Notes under the pieces: generated by a model
What the model saw: the letters and a program-made list of their open reading frames with translations, nothing else
The model's database searches: none
What the model was told of the DNA's origin: nothing
Translations under genes and position numbers: made by a program
Shown here: positions 1-7,300 of the stretch, in pieces
Layout of the letters: every line of letters starts with the position of its first letter
Position numbering within the stretch: the stretch's first letter is position 1
Assembly (NCBI GenBank): GCA_012517485.1
Contig: JAAYUT010000422.1
Location: 1 to 8,335 of the forward strand
Length of the DNA: 8,335 bases
Source: Candidatus Atribacter fermentans
GTDB taxonomy: Bacteria > Atribacterota > Atribacteria > Atribacterales > Atribacteraceae
Direction of reading: 5' to 3'

Positions 1-715
1 TCTTATCCGCACGTCCCTTATTATCGAGAATTAAGGCAGAATCTTTAACTCCTTTCCCGAGACCGGTTTGGATGATATGTTGAATTTCATCCTGGAAGGC
101 AAATGTTCGTGCTTGAGCAATCTTGAAAAATTCAGTTTCATCCTCGGAAAAAGTCATACATAGAGCAAAAGTCGACTCAAAAAAATAATCTAAAAAATAG
201 GTGACCTTAAAAACATTACTTGGTAATGCAAATAGATACTTTCCGCTGTTGCCTACTACTAACGTCTCATCAATTTGGTAGTAAACTCGATTGAGTTTTT
301 GTTCTTTATAACCTACTCGATTAAAATTTTCTATCCATAACGAGCAATTTCCTTCTCCAGCAGGGAGTTCATCTCCCTCAACTTTTACCAGAAGATTATC
401 GACATCTGCACCCCAAGCTGCCGCTAAAAAATGTTCTACCGTAGAAAGAGAAACGCCTTCTTTTGAGAGTGTCGAGCTTCGATTGCCGTCACGAAGATGG
501 TAAAAATGGGTGGGAATGAATAAATCTTTTTGATTCTGAAAAACCTGAAATACAATCCCTTGATCAACTTTTGCAGGATGAACTTCAACGCGGGTATCTT
601 TGCCATAGTGCAATCCCTTCCCAGTAATTGAAAATGAACGAGAAATGGTTTTTTGCTTTTTTGCAGAAACTAAGATTTGAATACTTTTTTCTCCAAATTT
701 TTGATTCTCTGCCAT
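1..715 (-). CDS. lpxC: UDP-3-O-acyl-N-acetylglucosamine deacetylase LpxC, 3'-truncated by the window edge
   Basis: LpxC is the cytoplasmic zinc enzyme that removes the acetyl group from UDP-3-O-acyl-GlcNAc, the committed step of lipid A synthesis. Translating the minus strand from the ATG at 715 gives 238 uninterrupted residues up to the window edge. Family landmarks are GKGLHYG at 32-38 (His36, like E. coli His19), STVEHFLAAAWG at 91-102 (Glu94 and His95, like the general base Glu78 and zinc ligand His79) and IAQARTFAF at 199-207 (Thr204, like Thr191). The part with the other zinc ligands (HKxxDxxGD) and the last histidine lies beyond the window. The start is forced: an in-frame TGA lies upstream and no ATG, GTG or TTG follows before the conserved core. 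The ATG sits inside lpxD (46-nt overlap) with a poor Shine-Dalgarno, suggesting translational coupling. Odd points are a 17-residue N-terminal extension over E. coli LpxC and ELPAGEGN in place of the usual E-[IV]-P-I-x-D-G-S. Family assignment is secure. Confidence 0.93.
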   Translation of the reverse strand, partial: MAENQKFGEKSIQILVSAKKQKTISRSFSITGKGLHYGKDTRVEVHPAKVDQGIVFQVFQNQKDLFIPTHFYHLRDGNRSSTLSKEGVSLSTVEHFLAAAWGADVDNLLVKVEGDELPAGEGNCSLWIENFNRVGYKEQKLNRVYYQIDETLVVGNSGKYLFALPSNVFKVTYFLDYFFESTFALCMTFSEDETEFFKIAQARTFAFQDEIQHIIQTGLGKGVKDSALILDNKGRADK

Positions 716-1677
716 AGGTCCGGTAATTTCCGTAATAGCACCTTCTCTTTTATTTCAGTTCTATGGTCCTGAGCAGGGAAACCAGAAACCATTTGATCAT
801 CAGGTATCGAATTGACTACCCCAGTTCGAGCAGCTAAACGAACACGATTCCCAATTTTTCCATGATCTACAACTCCACATTGCCCAGCCATGACCACATC
901 ATCACCAAGACGACTACTTCCTGCAATTCCACATTGGGCAACAATAATACAATTTTTACCAATTTTTACGTTGTGGGCAATCATTACTAAATTATCAATT
1001 TTGGTACCTGATCCAATCCTGGTTTCTCCTAAGGTTGCACGGTCAATAGTAGAGTTAGCTCCCACTTCAACATCATTTTCCAATATGACCTTTCCAATAT
1101 GGGGAACTTTTAAATAAATTTCTCCATTTTTCTCATAACCGAAACCATCACCACCAATAACAACTCCGCTCTGCAATATCACTCGATCACCAAGAATACA
1201 ATTTTCTCGAATAACCGTTTGAGGGTAAATTAAACAATTTTTCCCAATTTGGCATCCCTTTCCAATGTAAACCTGAGGAAAGAGAATGGTATCATCATCA
1301 ATGATGACATCGGATTCAACATAGGTTCCAGCTCCAATTGATACTCTTTTCCCAACATATGCTCGAGGATGGATAAATGCCGAGGGATGAATACCTGGTT
1401 CAGGAAAATCTTGAGTATAAAATTTTGGAAGTAATTGAATAAAAGCTAAACGGGGGTTTTCAACCATTATAAGATTTTTTGCTTGAACGTCTATTCCTTC
1501 TCGACAAACTATAACATCAGGGACAGATGAAGATGAAGTGGATATTTTTTGCTGTTGAAACAAAAATACTATATTCCCCGAAGTTATATTATCAAGAGTT
1601 CCTATACCATAAACTTCAAATTCGGGGTCACCAATGAGGTGACCACCGATGTATGACATTATTTCCTTAATTTTCAA
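670..1677 (-). CDS. lpxD: UDP-3-O-(3-hydroxyacyl)glucosamine N-acyltransferase LpxD
   Basis: LpxD transfers a 3-hydroxyacyl chain from acyl-ACP to the 2-amino group of UDP-3-O-acyl-glucosamine, the step after LpxC in cytoplasmic lipid A synthesis. The 335 residues match the family size (E. coli 341). Residues 1-95 form the uridine-binding domain. About 96-300 is a left-handed beta-helix of hexapeptide repeats (HPSAFIHPRAYVG, then many [LIV]G-type turns), and about 305-335 is the charged C-terminal helix. GGDGFGY at 175-181 and IDNLVMIAHNVKIG at 227-240 are family motifs; His235 is the expected catalytic base. The frame opens with TTG at 1677, preceded by a nearby in-frame TGA at 1684-1686. 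An ATG at 1659 (residue 7) has AAGGA only 4 nt upstream. TTG keeps the first helix (KIKEIMSYIGG) that aligns with other LpxD proteins, so I prefer it. The gene follows skp by 26 nt and its 3' end overlaps lpxC, so co-expression is likely. The start is less sure than the function. Confidence 0.96.
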   Translation of the reverse strand: MKIKEIMSYIGGHLIGDPEFEVYGIGTLDNITSGNIVFLFQQQKISTSSSSVPDVIVCREGIDVQAKNLIMVENPRLAFIQLLPKFYTQDFPEPGIHPSAFIHPRAYVGKRVSIGAGTYVESDVIIDDDTILFPQVYIGKGCQIGKNCLIYPQTVIRENCILGDRVILQSGVVIGGDGFGYEKNGEIYLKVPHIGKVILENDVEVGANSTIDRATLGETRIGSGTKIDNLVMIAHNVKIGKNCIIVAQCGIAGSSRLGDDVVMAGQCGVVDHGKIGNRVRLAARTGVVNSIPDDQMVSGFPAQDHRTEIKEKVLLRKLPDLWQRIKNLEKKVFKS

Positions 1678-1703
1678 AGAATTTCACTTCATTCTCACGT
1701 TAT

Positions 1704-2210
1704 TTATTTCATGGTTTTTATTTTCTCAATAACCTCATTGGTGATATCTGTCCCACCATAAAGAACTACCGGCATATCAACTGCTTCATTTTGGCTAACT
1801 GGAACTCGAACTTGGGTTCGAATCACCAAAGTGAGTTTCATCGATTCAGCTACTGCTTTTATTGCTGCAATAACGTCGTTATATCTTTTATTGATCAGCT
1901 CTTGTCTTTGTTTTAACAAATCTTCCCCGATAGGAGCCCACTCTTTGTTCATTTGGTCCTCAAGTTCTCGGACTTCTTCTCTGGTTTTCCCTTTCCCTTT
2001 CTCATTAAGTTCTTGTTGCCTTTTCTGCTTTTCTTCAACAAATTGTTTCTCTAAATCAATGATTTTCTGAGTATTGGGATGAGCATTAAATAATTTCTCA
2101 ACATCAATGAGACCTATATTTTGGGAGGCAGGAGCCGCCCACGATAGATTTTCAAACAAAAAAAGTGACATCATCACCAATAGTCCAATGATAAACAACT
2201 GCTTTTTCAT
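1704..2210 (-). CDS. skp: Skp/OmpH-family periplasmic chaperone
   Basis: Skp is a periplasmic holdase that keeps unfolded outer-membrane proteins soluble on their way to the BAM machinery. The 168-residue product starts with a classical signal peptide: MKKQ, then a hydrophobic stretch at about 5-19, and an Ala-rich cleavage region (WAAPA, 24-28). The mature protein opens with IGLIDVEKLFNAHP (32-45), the usual first strand of the family. Residues about 48-125 are strongly charged and helical, forming the coiled-coil tentacle. It closes with the characteristic GGTDITNEVIEKIK (152-165). Length and layout agree with OmpH proteins. The ATG at 2210 has an AAAGGAGA Shine-Dalgarno 10-11 nt upstream. 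It sits directly downstream of bamA and upstream of lpxD, the same neighbours as in many Gram-negative genomes, which supports joint expression and a role in OM protein delivery. Family assignment is based on sequence pattern; chaperone activity is inferred from the family. Confidence 0.93.
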   Translation of the reverse strand: MKKQLFIIGLLVMMSLFLFENLSWAAPASQNIGLIDVEKLFNAHPNTQKIIDLEKQFVEEKQKRQQELNEKGKGKTREEVRELEDQMNKEWAPIGEDLLKQRQELINKRYNDVIAAIKAVAESMKLTLVIRTQVRVPVSQNEAVDMPVVLYGGTDITNEVIEKIKTMK

Positions 2211-2220
2211 AATAATGACT

Positions 2221-2228
2221 TCTCCTTT
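2221..2228 (-). promoter_or_regulatory. Shine-Dalgarno of skp
   Basis: The minus strand reads AAAGGAGA here, with the core AGGAG ending 11 nt before the skp ATG at 2210. The spacing is slightly long but close to the 10 nt seen for bamA, which supports both start choices. Confidence 0.7.
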
Positions 2229-2284
2229 CTTTCTCTCAAAAGGGCTATAATCCCTTCACGATATCTTTTAGCAACCCAACTTCA

Positions 2285-3967
2285 TCAAAAAGTTTGACCA
2301 ATGCTAAAGTAGGTTTGTCCTCCTTCCTCGCCCAAACCATAATCTAAACGGATTGGCCCAAGTGGCGTGTCGAATCGTAAACCAACACCATAACCAAATT
2401 TAATGTCGTCAAATCGGATTGGTTCATCCAAAGCCCAGGCATAACCGGCATCACCAAAAAACACTAATTGCGTATTGTCAGCAATATCCCATCGATATTC
2501 AGCATTAAAAACCAACATCTGCTCGCCTTCAAATTCAGAGAGGTCATACCCTCTTAAAGTATTCACTCCTCCAACTGAGAACTTCTCATACTCAGGAAGC
2601 ATTGTATCGGCAATCCCCCCCATCAAACGAAGGGCAAGAACGGTATCCTGACCAGTATCGATATAATTTCTTATATCCAAAATGTATTTATTATAATTAT
2701 TATCTCCACCTAAAAAACGACCGGCAATTTCTGCTTGAGCAATTCCATACCATCCACTATGAGGATTAAAAACATCATCTCGAGTATCATAAATGATCAT
2801 TGGGGTAAGAGAATTAGTTAAACCCCCTCGATTTGGAACTTCTCCTTCCAATGCGGTGAGCATGATATTTTCAGTCTTATAACTCAGTCTCCACCTCCAA
2901 TAATCAGAAAATCTTCTTCCAAAAGCAACTTGACCACCAACTCTTTCTTCTTCATACCTCCCTATGATCTCTCCTTCTTCACGATTTTTTCTCTCCCGTA
3001 TTTGATCATAAACTGAAAGAGAAAAATATGTTGGTGTATCGAAAAGCCAGGGTTCTTCAAAATAAAGTCGATATAAAGTCCTTGAACCAAATTCATAACG
3101 AAGTTCCAATTTTTGGGCATTTCCACCAAAATTACTCTCTTGATAACGAATAAAACCCAACCATCCGTCCTCAGTGTTATATCCGACTCCCAAACCAGCT
3201 TCGCCAGTTAACTTCTCAATAACTTTAATCACGATAATCACGTTATTTGGATCGCTACCAGGTTCTATTTTCATACTAATATCATCAAAAAAGCCTAAAT
3301 TATAAACTGCTCTCATGCTTTTTTTGATTTCAGAAAAGTCAAACTTGGTTGGGGTTTTAAAAGATAATTCTCGAAGAATGACATAATCTTTGGTTTTTTC
3401 GGTTCCCTCAATTTTAATCTGTTCAACAATACCTTCATGAATGGTAAATTTTAAAATACCATCCGAAGTAAAATCAGTACCACCTATTGCTGTAATCATA
3501 TAACCATTGTTGCTATATAATGCTTTTATTCGGTCTAAATCGTTTTGAAAAATTTTCCAATTCATGACCTGACCAGGTACTAAAATCATCGCCGACCGGA
3601 TTTCTTCCGTGCTCATTTGGGTGTTCCCTTGAACTTTAATTTCTTTTAAAACTTGATTTTCTTCAACTTTAAATATCAATTCGATTCCATCTGGATATTG
3701 CTTCGTATCAACCCATACCTTGGTAAAATAACCCAGATCAAATATTGATTTAATATCACTTTTGATTTTTTCTTGATTGAATGGTTCTTTGAGGGAAATT
3801 GAAACTGCCGATAAAATGAGCTGGCTATTAATATTATTATTTCCTTCAACACGTATAGCGACAATGGGAGGACCATTCTGTGCCCACGCCATTTGGCCCA
3901 CTGACATTAAAAGAAAAAAGATGAGAATAAAACCAACTAAAAGCAATTCTAACGAATGATTTCGCAT
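2285..3967 (-). CDS. bamA: BamA/Omp85 outer-membrane protein assembly factor with three POTRA domains
   Basis: BamA is the core OM insertase that folds beta-barrel proteins into the outer membrane. From the ATG at 3967 the product has 560 residues. A signal peptide (hydrophobic 7-22) ends in AWA at 27-29, a good signal peptidase I site. Three POTRA domains follow at about 34-104, 105-179 and 180-253, recognisable by VEGNNNINSQLI, VQGNTQMSTEEIR and the LGYF/LGFF turns. The 16-strand barrel spans about 254-560, with YDTRDDVFNPHSGW (393-406) and LRGY (471-474, the loop 6 motif usually written VRGF). The C-terminus IGQTF ends in Phe, the OM insertion signal, and resembles E. coli BamA. The frame extends to a TTG at 4015, but ATG 3967 has GGAGGG 10 nt upstream and gives a clean signal peptide. 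E. coli BamA has five POTRAs and about 810 residues, so this is a short form. Three POTRAs also occur in TamA, but placement beside skp and lpxD favours BamA. Confidence 0.93.
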   Translation of the reverse strand: MRNHSLELLLVGFILIFFLLMSVGQMAWAQNGPPIVAIRVEGNNNINSQLILSAVSISLKEPFNQEKIKSDIKSIFDLGYFTKVWVDTKQYPDGIELIFKVEENQVLKEIKVQGNTQMSTEEIRSAMILVPGQVMNWKIFQNDLDRIKALYSNNGYMITAIGGTDFTSDGILKFTIHEGIVEQIKIEGTEKTKDYVILRELSFKTPTKFDFSEIKKSMRAVYNLGFFDDISMKIEPGSDPNNVIIVIKVIEKLTGEAGLGVGYNTEDGWLGFIRYQESNFGGNAQKLELRYEFGSRTLYRLYFEEPWLFDTPTYFSLSVYDQIRERKNREEGEIIGRYEEERVGGQVAFGRRFSDYWRWRLSYKTENIMLTALEGEVPNRGGLTNSLTPMIIYDTRDDVFNPHSGWYGIAQAEIAGRFLGGDNNYNKYILDIRNYIDTGQDTVLALRLMGGIADTMLPEYEKFSVGGVNTLRGYDLSEFEGEQMLVFNAEYRWDIADNTQLVFFGDAGYAWALDEPIRFDDIKFGYGVGLRFDTPLGPIRLDYGLGEEGGQTYFSIGQTF

Positions 3968-3977
3968 AAAATTAATT

Positions 3978-3983
3978 CCCTCC
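3978..3983 (-). promoter_or_regulatory. Shine-Dalgarno that fixes the bamA start at 3967
   Basis: GGAGGG on the minus strand ends 10 nt before the ATG at 3967. The upstream alternatives in the same frame (TTG at 4015 and ATG at 3985) would place a charged, non-signal stretch in front of the signal peptide, so this site decides the start. Confidence 0.75.
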
Positions 3984-4083
3984 ATTTCCCATTTCAATTT
4001 TGACCTCGTAACCAAGATATTTCAAGGAGATTGTCCTCTGATTCAAAATTTTTTATGTTCTCTAAATTTTATGTATTTCTATT

Positions 4084-4112
4084 CTTAAAAGGACTCCTTT
4101 TATTTATTTCAA
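4084..4112 (-). promoter_or_regulatory. candidate sigma-70-type promoter for bamA-skp-lpxD-lpxC
   Basis: On the minus strand TTGAAA (4107-4112, 5 of 6 matches to TTGACA) is followed after exactly 17 nt by TTTAAG (4084-4089, 4 of 6 matches to TATAAT). Transcription would start near 4076 and give a leader of about 110 nt before the bamA ATG. In DNA this AT-rich such matches arise by chance, so the support is the correct spacing, the location in the only large gap of the cluster and the palindrome lying across the spacer and -10. Confidence 0.35.
4086..4102. repeat. perfect 17-bp palindrome, possible operator
   Basis: The plus strand reads TAAAAGGA-C-TCCTTTTA: two exact 8-bp arms around one central base. 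The one-base centre makes a poor RNA hairpin, and there is no following T-run on the minus strand, so it is unlikely to be a terminator. The form is that of a binding site for a dimeric repressor. It covers the spacer and most of the -10 hexamer of the candidate bamA promoter. The palindrome is directly visible; the operator role is inferred. Confidence 0.5.
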
Positions 4113-4316
4113 CATCAAAAGAAATCCTTCAAACACTTCTAAAAAATTCCCCACCGAAAAAAATACTCTTTGTTTTTAAAAAACCATCTTCATAAAACTA
4201 ACCTTTATTTCTTTCATTTCAGCATTAGGTATTAAAATAGCTCACCAAACACTAGTTACGAATACGATTTGTCATAAATATTCTATCATTTAAAATCCTT
4301 TTTATAATTTAGCTGG

Positions 4317-7300
4317 TTAAAATCGAGTGGTAAATTCCAATTCCCAACCATAATGACCATCGGTACCAAACTCAGATTTGAAGGACCATTCTCGATTGAG
4401 ATCGAGTTCAAAATTCCAGGTTGAATTATCTCCCCCACTTAAATCATGAGTATAACTTATTGAAGCATTTTCTCCAAGTTCTTTTTTTAATTCTATACCA
4501 TAAAATCCCTCATTTTCTTGCTTCGGTGCTACCAACTCTATACTATCAAAAAAAAGAACATTCTTTAACCCTGTTCCTTTCATCCCTAAGAAAAACCGTA
4601 AAGCACTTAATAGATGAGGTTCTAAATCTAAAGTTTCTAAAGATTGGTAAGCTTCTTTATCGCCGACGAATAAGAGCGAAAGTATTTCTTCCTGAATGAG
4701 AGGTGGCTCAGATTGGAGCTTCATTTCATAATCATCTAATGGTCCATCAGCTTTCAAAATGATATGATACCGGTTAATTTCAGTTTGCCCTTCCAAATGA
4801 AGTTGAGGAATAAAACCAAAATAATCTCCAAAAACCACATATCCTTGAAGGGGAATAGTTCGAGTTACTAAGTCATATGTCCCTTCAATAACATCTAAAC
4901 GACCATTAACCTCGATAGAACCCTGACTCCTTTCAAGAGTTAATCCACCATTCAATTTTAAATCAATAAAACGAGTCCTCACACGAAAATTATCATCAGT
5001 TTTTAAAACAAGTTTCAATTTTAAAGGAAAATTTTGAAATAACTCATCCAAATTTTGAAATAACTCCGAGGACCCCTTCCTTTTATTAAATTGGGTTGTA
5101 TCAATGAATCCATTTTTAACTTGGATCTCCCCTCCAGCGTGAAGGTCAGAGTATTCACCTTGAAGTGTTATGGTACCCTGCCAAAAACCTTGAAAATAAT
5201 CAAATTGACCTAATAAGCCATTTTTCCCCTGAATATCGAAAGTGAGGTTTATTCCATCCTTACCTATCGTTCCTTTAGCATTAAAATCAAAACCTAACCA
5301 TTGACCATGACCTTTTGAAACAAAAAAATCTTTTCCATCTATGGTCAAAAAAACATCTTCAAACTGAATGATGTCTTTACCCCGTTGCACAATCTTGCCT
5401 TGATTGGCTTGAACCCACCCTTGATATTCAGGTTTATCAATCGTACCTGTTAAGTTCAGCTCAGCATCACCACTTAAATACACCTCGAGATCATAATCGG
5501 GAAGAGAAAGATTGGTATCATATTGGCTTGTAAACTGACCTTGTATAATTTTCTCCTTAACATGGTAGGTTCCAAAGCCAAAAAGATCTATATTTCGTGC
5601 CTTCTCTTTCAAATGGATTCGCTGAATGTTAATTTGATCATTTTTAAAGCTCCCCTGAACTGAGCCAGTAAAATTTAAAAACTCCTCAACTGTAAGCCTG
5701 AGATTTTGACTTCTAAAATTCCATATTTTATTTGAAACATCGAGCCGTGCTTCAATATCTCCTTGACCTGTTACTTGATAACCACCTTCGATCTTTTGTT
5801 CAAAATAAACATTTTGAATCTGAATATCTCCTTTTTTGAGAATTTCAGGGTCTAAATACTTTTCAAAACCAATTTTCTCATTTTTTTTCGGAAGTGGACC
5901 CTCACCTTCAATTGTTATTTGAAAAGTATCTCCCATGGACTGACCTTGATAAGTTAAACTTTGCCCCTGAGCATTGATGCCAAAAGATACCCTATCCCAT
6001 GCTCCTTGAGCCTGCAAAAGTACTTCTTGAATTTTACCCTTAAATTGATAGTCATTATCTGGAAATTCAAGATTTTTCATGGTTCCAATTAGATTTATTG
6101 ATTTATAGGGTATTATTTCACCACTTAATGATAAATCTCCTCCCAAGAGTTGAGTTTCACATTTGGTGATGAGTATTGTCTCCGGTGATATCTCCCCTTG
6201 AAATTTTAAATGAGTTCCCGACCATTCGTCATAATTCCAGTTTGGTGAGAAGAAATCAACAGCAATTTTCCAACGTCCTTCTAAATACTGAAAGGATCCA
6301 ATTCCTTCGACCTTCATTTTAAGGGTACCTTCAGCAATCGGATAGGAAATTGTGTAATTGGTCAAGCGAAGGTTACCTTTTATATTCTCAGATTCTTTCT
6401 CAATTTCCCCTTCAATCACTCCATCTTGGTTTCGAAGGAATAAATCAGTTATGATCATCTTTTCTCCTAAGTAATTTAGATGAGCAGTGAATTGGTCACC
6501 GAGAAAAACATCATTCCAAAAAAGCGTTCCATTTGTTACCGTTAAGGATATAACCAAGGGATCACTCCTTGGTTTTTGCACCTCAAATATACCAGAAAAA
6601 TTACCGTTTAATGGAAGATCGCTTCCACCTATAAATTGGTTTATTTTACTGTTTTCAATAGAACCGGTCGCGTGGAGTTGCTTTTTAAAATAAGTGCCAT
6701 CCAGGGTTATTATTCCGTCAAATAATTGACCAACTGCATGAAATAAAATTTTCTCAAGGTTATATTGTAACTGCAATTGAACTTTTTCTATTCGATAATT
6801 TTGATATTGTAACCATTCGCTATCCAATTGCCCTTCTGCTCTGAAATCCCCAGAAGAAAAAGTCGCATTCCCACGGATTGTGCCTTTTCCAAATATATCG
6901 GCAAATTGAATATCCATTGGCTGGCTAACAAACTCAAGATTTATCAGTTGATCGGAATATTTCCCTTGAATTTCACCAAGAATTGGATTCCCTTCAATAA
7001 TCGATCCTGGAAGAAGCTGAATTGAAAAAACTGAGTCCTCTGGAATAAAATCCAAACTCGCCACTATATCAATTTTTGGTTCCTTAGTTTTTATATGCAA
7101 ATCTCCAATAACTTCTGAAAGGTTTTTAAGTTGAAAATTGAGATTGATATCAAAGGTATTTTCAATAGTTCCCGTGCTGATCTGTCCGTTTATTTGCATA
7201 TGAGGTTGATCTTTAAGCCATAATCGGCTTCCACCATTAAAAGAGAAACTTCTTTTTTCTTCATTCATTTGCTGTATTTGAAGATTTCGGAACTCAATTC

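Larger units (their letters stand above)
3968..4316 (-). other. 349-nt gene-free region between tamB and bamA
   Basis: This is the only long gap in the window. By my count 4021-4320 contains 77 G/C in 300 bases, about 26%, well below the coding sequence around it. All start codons I followed in it reach a stop within a few codons, so I see no credible small gene. I find no GC-rich hairpin followed by a T-run on the minus strand, so no convincing terminator for tamB. It holds the palindrome at 4086-4102, a promoter-like pair of hexamers around it, and the bamA Shine-Dalgarno. The likely role is promoter and 5' leader for bamA and the genes below it. Confidence 0.7.

Noticed and set aside
890..1117. 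Plus-strand open frames (also at 1831-2070, 3777-3959, 4421-4699, 6487-6693, 6828-7025 and 7608-7835)
   Set aside because: All lie opposite well-supported genes, have no recognisable domains and have low-complexity or shadow-like translations.
2246..2251. Exact TATAAT on the plus strand
   Set aside because: No -35-like hexamer lies 16-18 nt upstream and no plus-strand gene follows, so it is probably chance.
2240..2256. AAGGG...CCCTT inverted repeat between bamA and skp as a terminator
   Set aside because: The stem is only 5 bp with a 7-nt loop and no T-run follows on the minus strand; it also lies directly before the skp Shine-Dalgarno.
3676..3876. Minus-strand 66-residue frame inside bamA
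   Set aside because: It lies in another frame within the POTRA-coding part of bamA and has no family features.
3968..4015. TTG at 4015 as the bamA start
   Set aside because: It adds a charged 16-residue stretch before the signal peptide and has no good Shine-Dalgarno, while the ATG at 3967 has GGAGGG at 10 nt.
4172..4184. GTTTTTAAAAAAC as a terminator hairpin for tamB
   Set aside because: It is a pure A/T run with no GC stem and no usable loop; such runs are common in this gap.
4280..4288. Extended -10-like TGATAGAAT on the minus strand just after tamB
   Set aside because: The -35 region 17 nt upstream (ATTATA) matches poorly and the implied leader would be about 300 nt; in 20% G+C sequence this is weak. 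It remains a second-choice bamA promoter.
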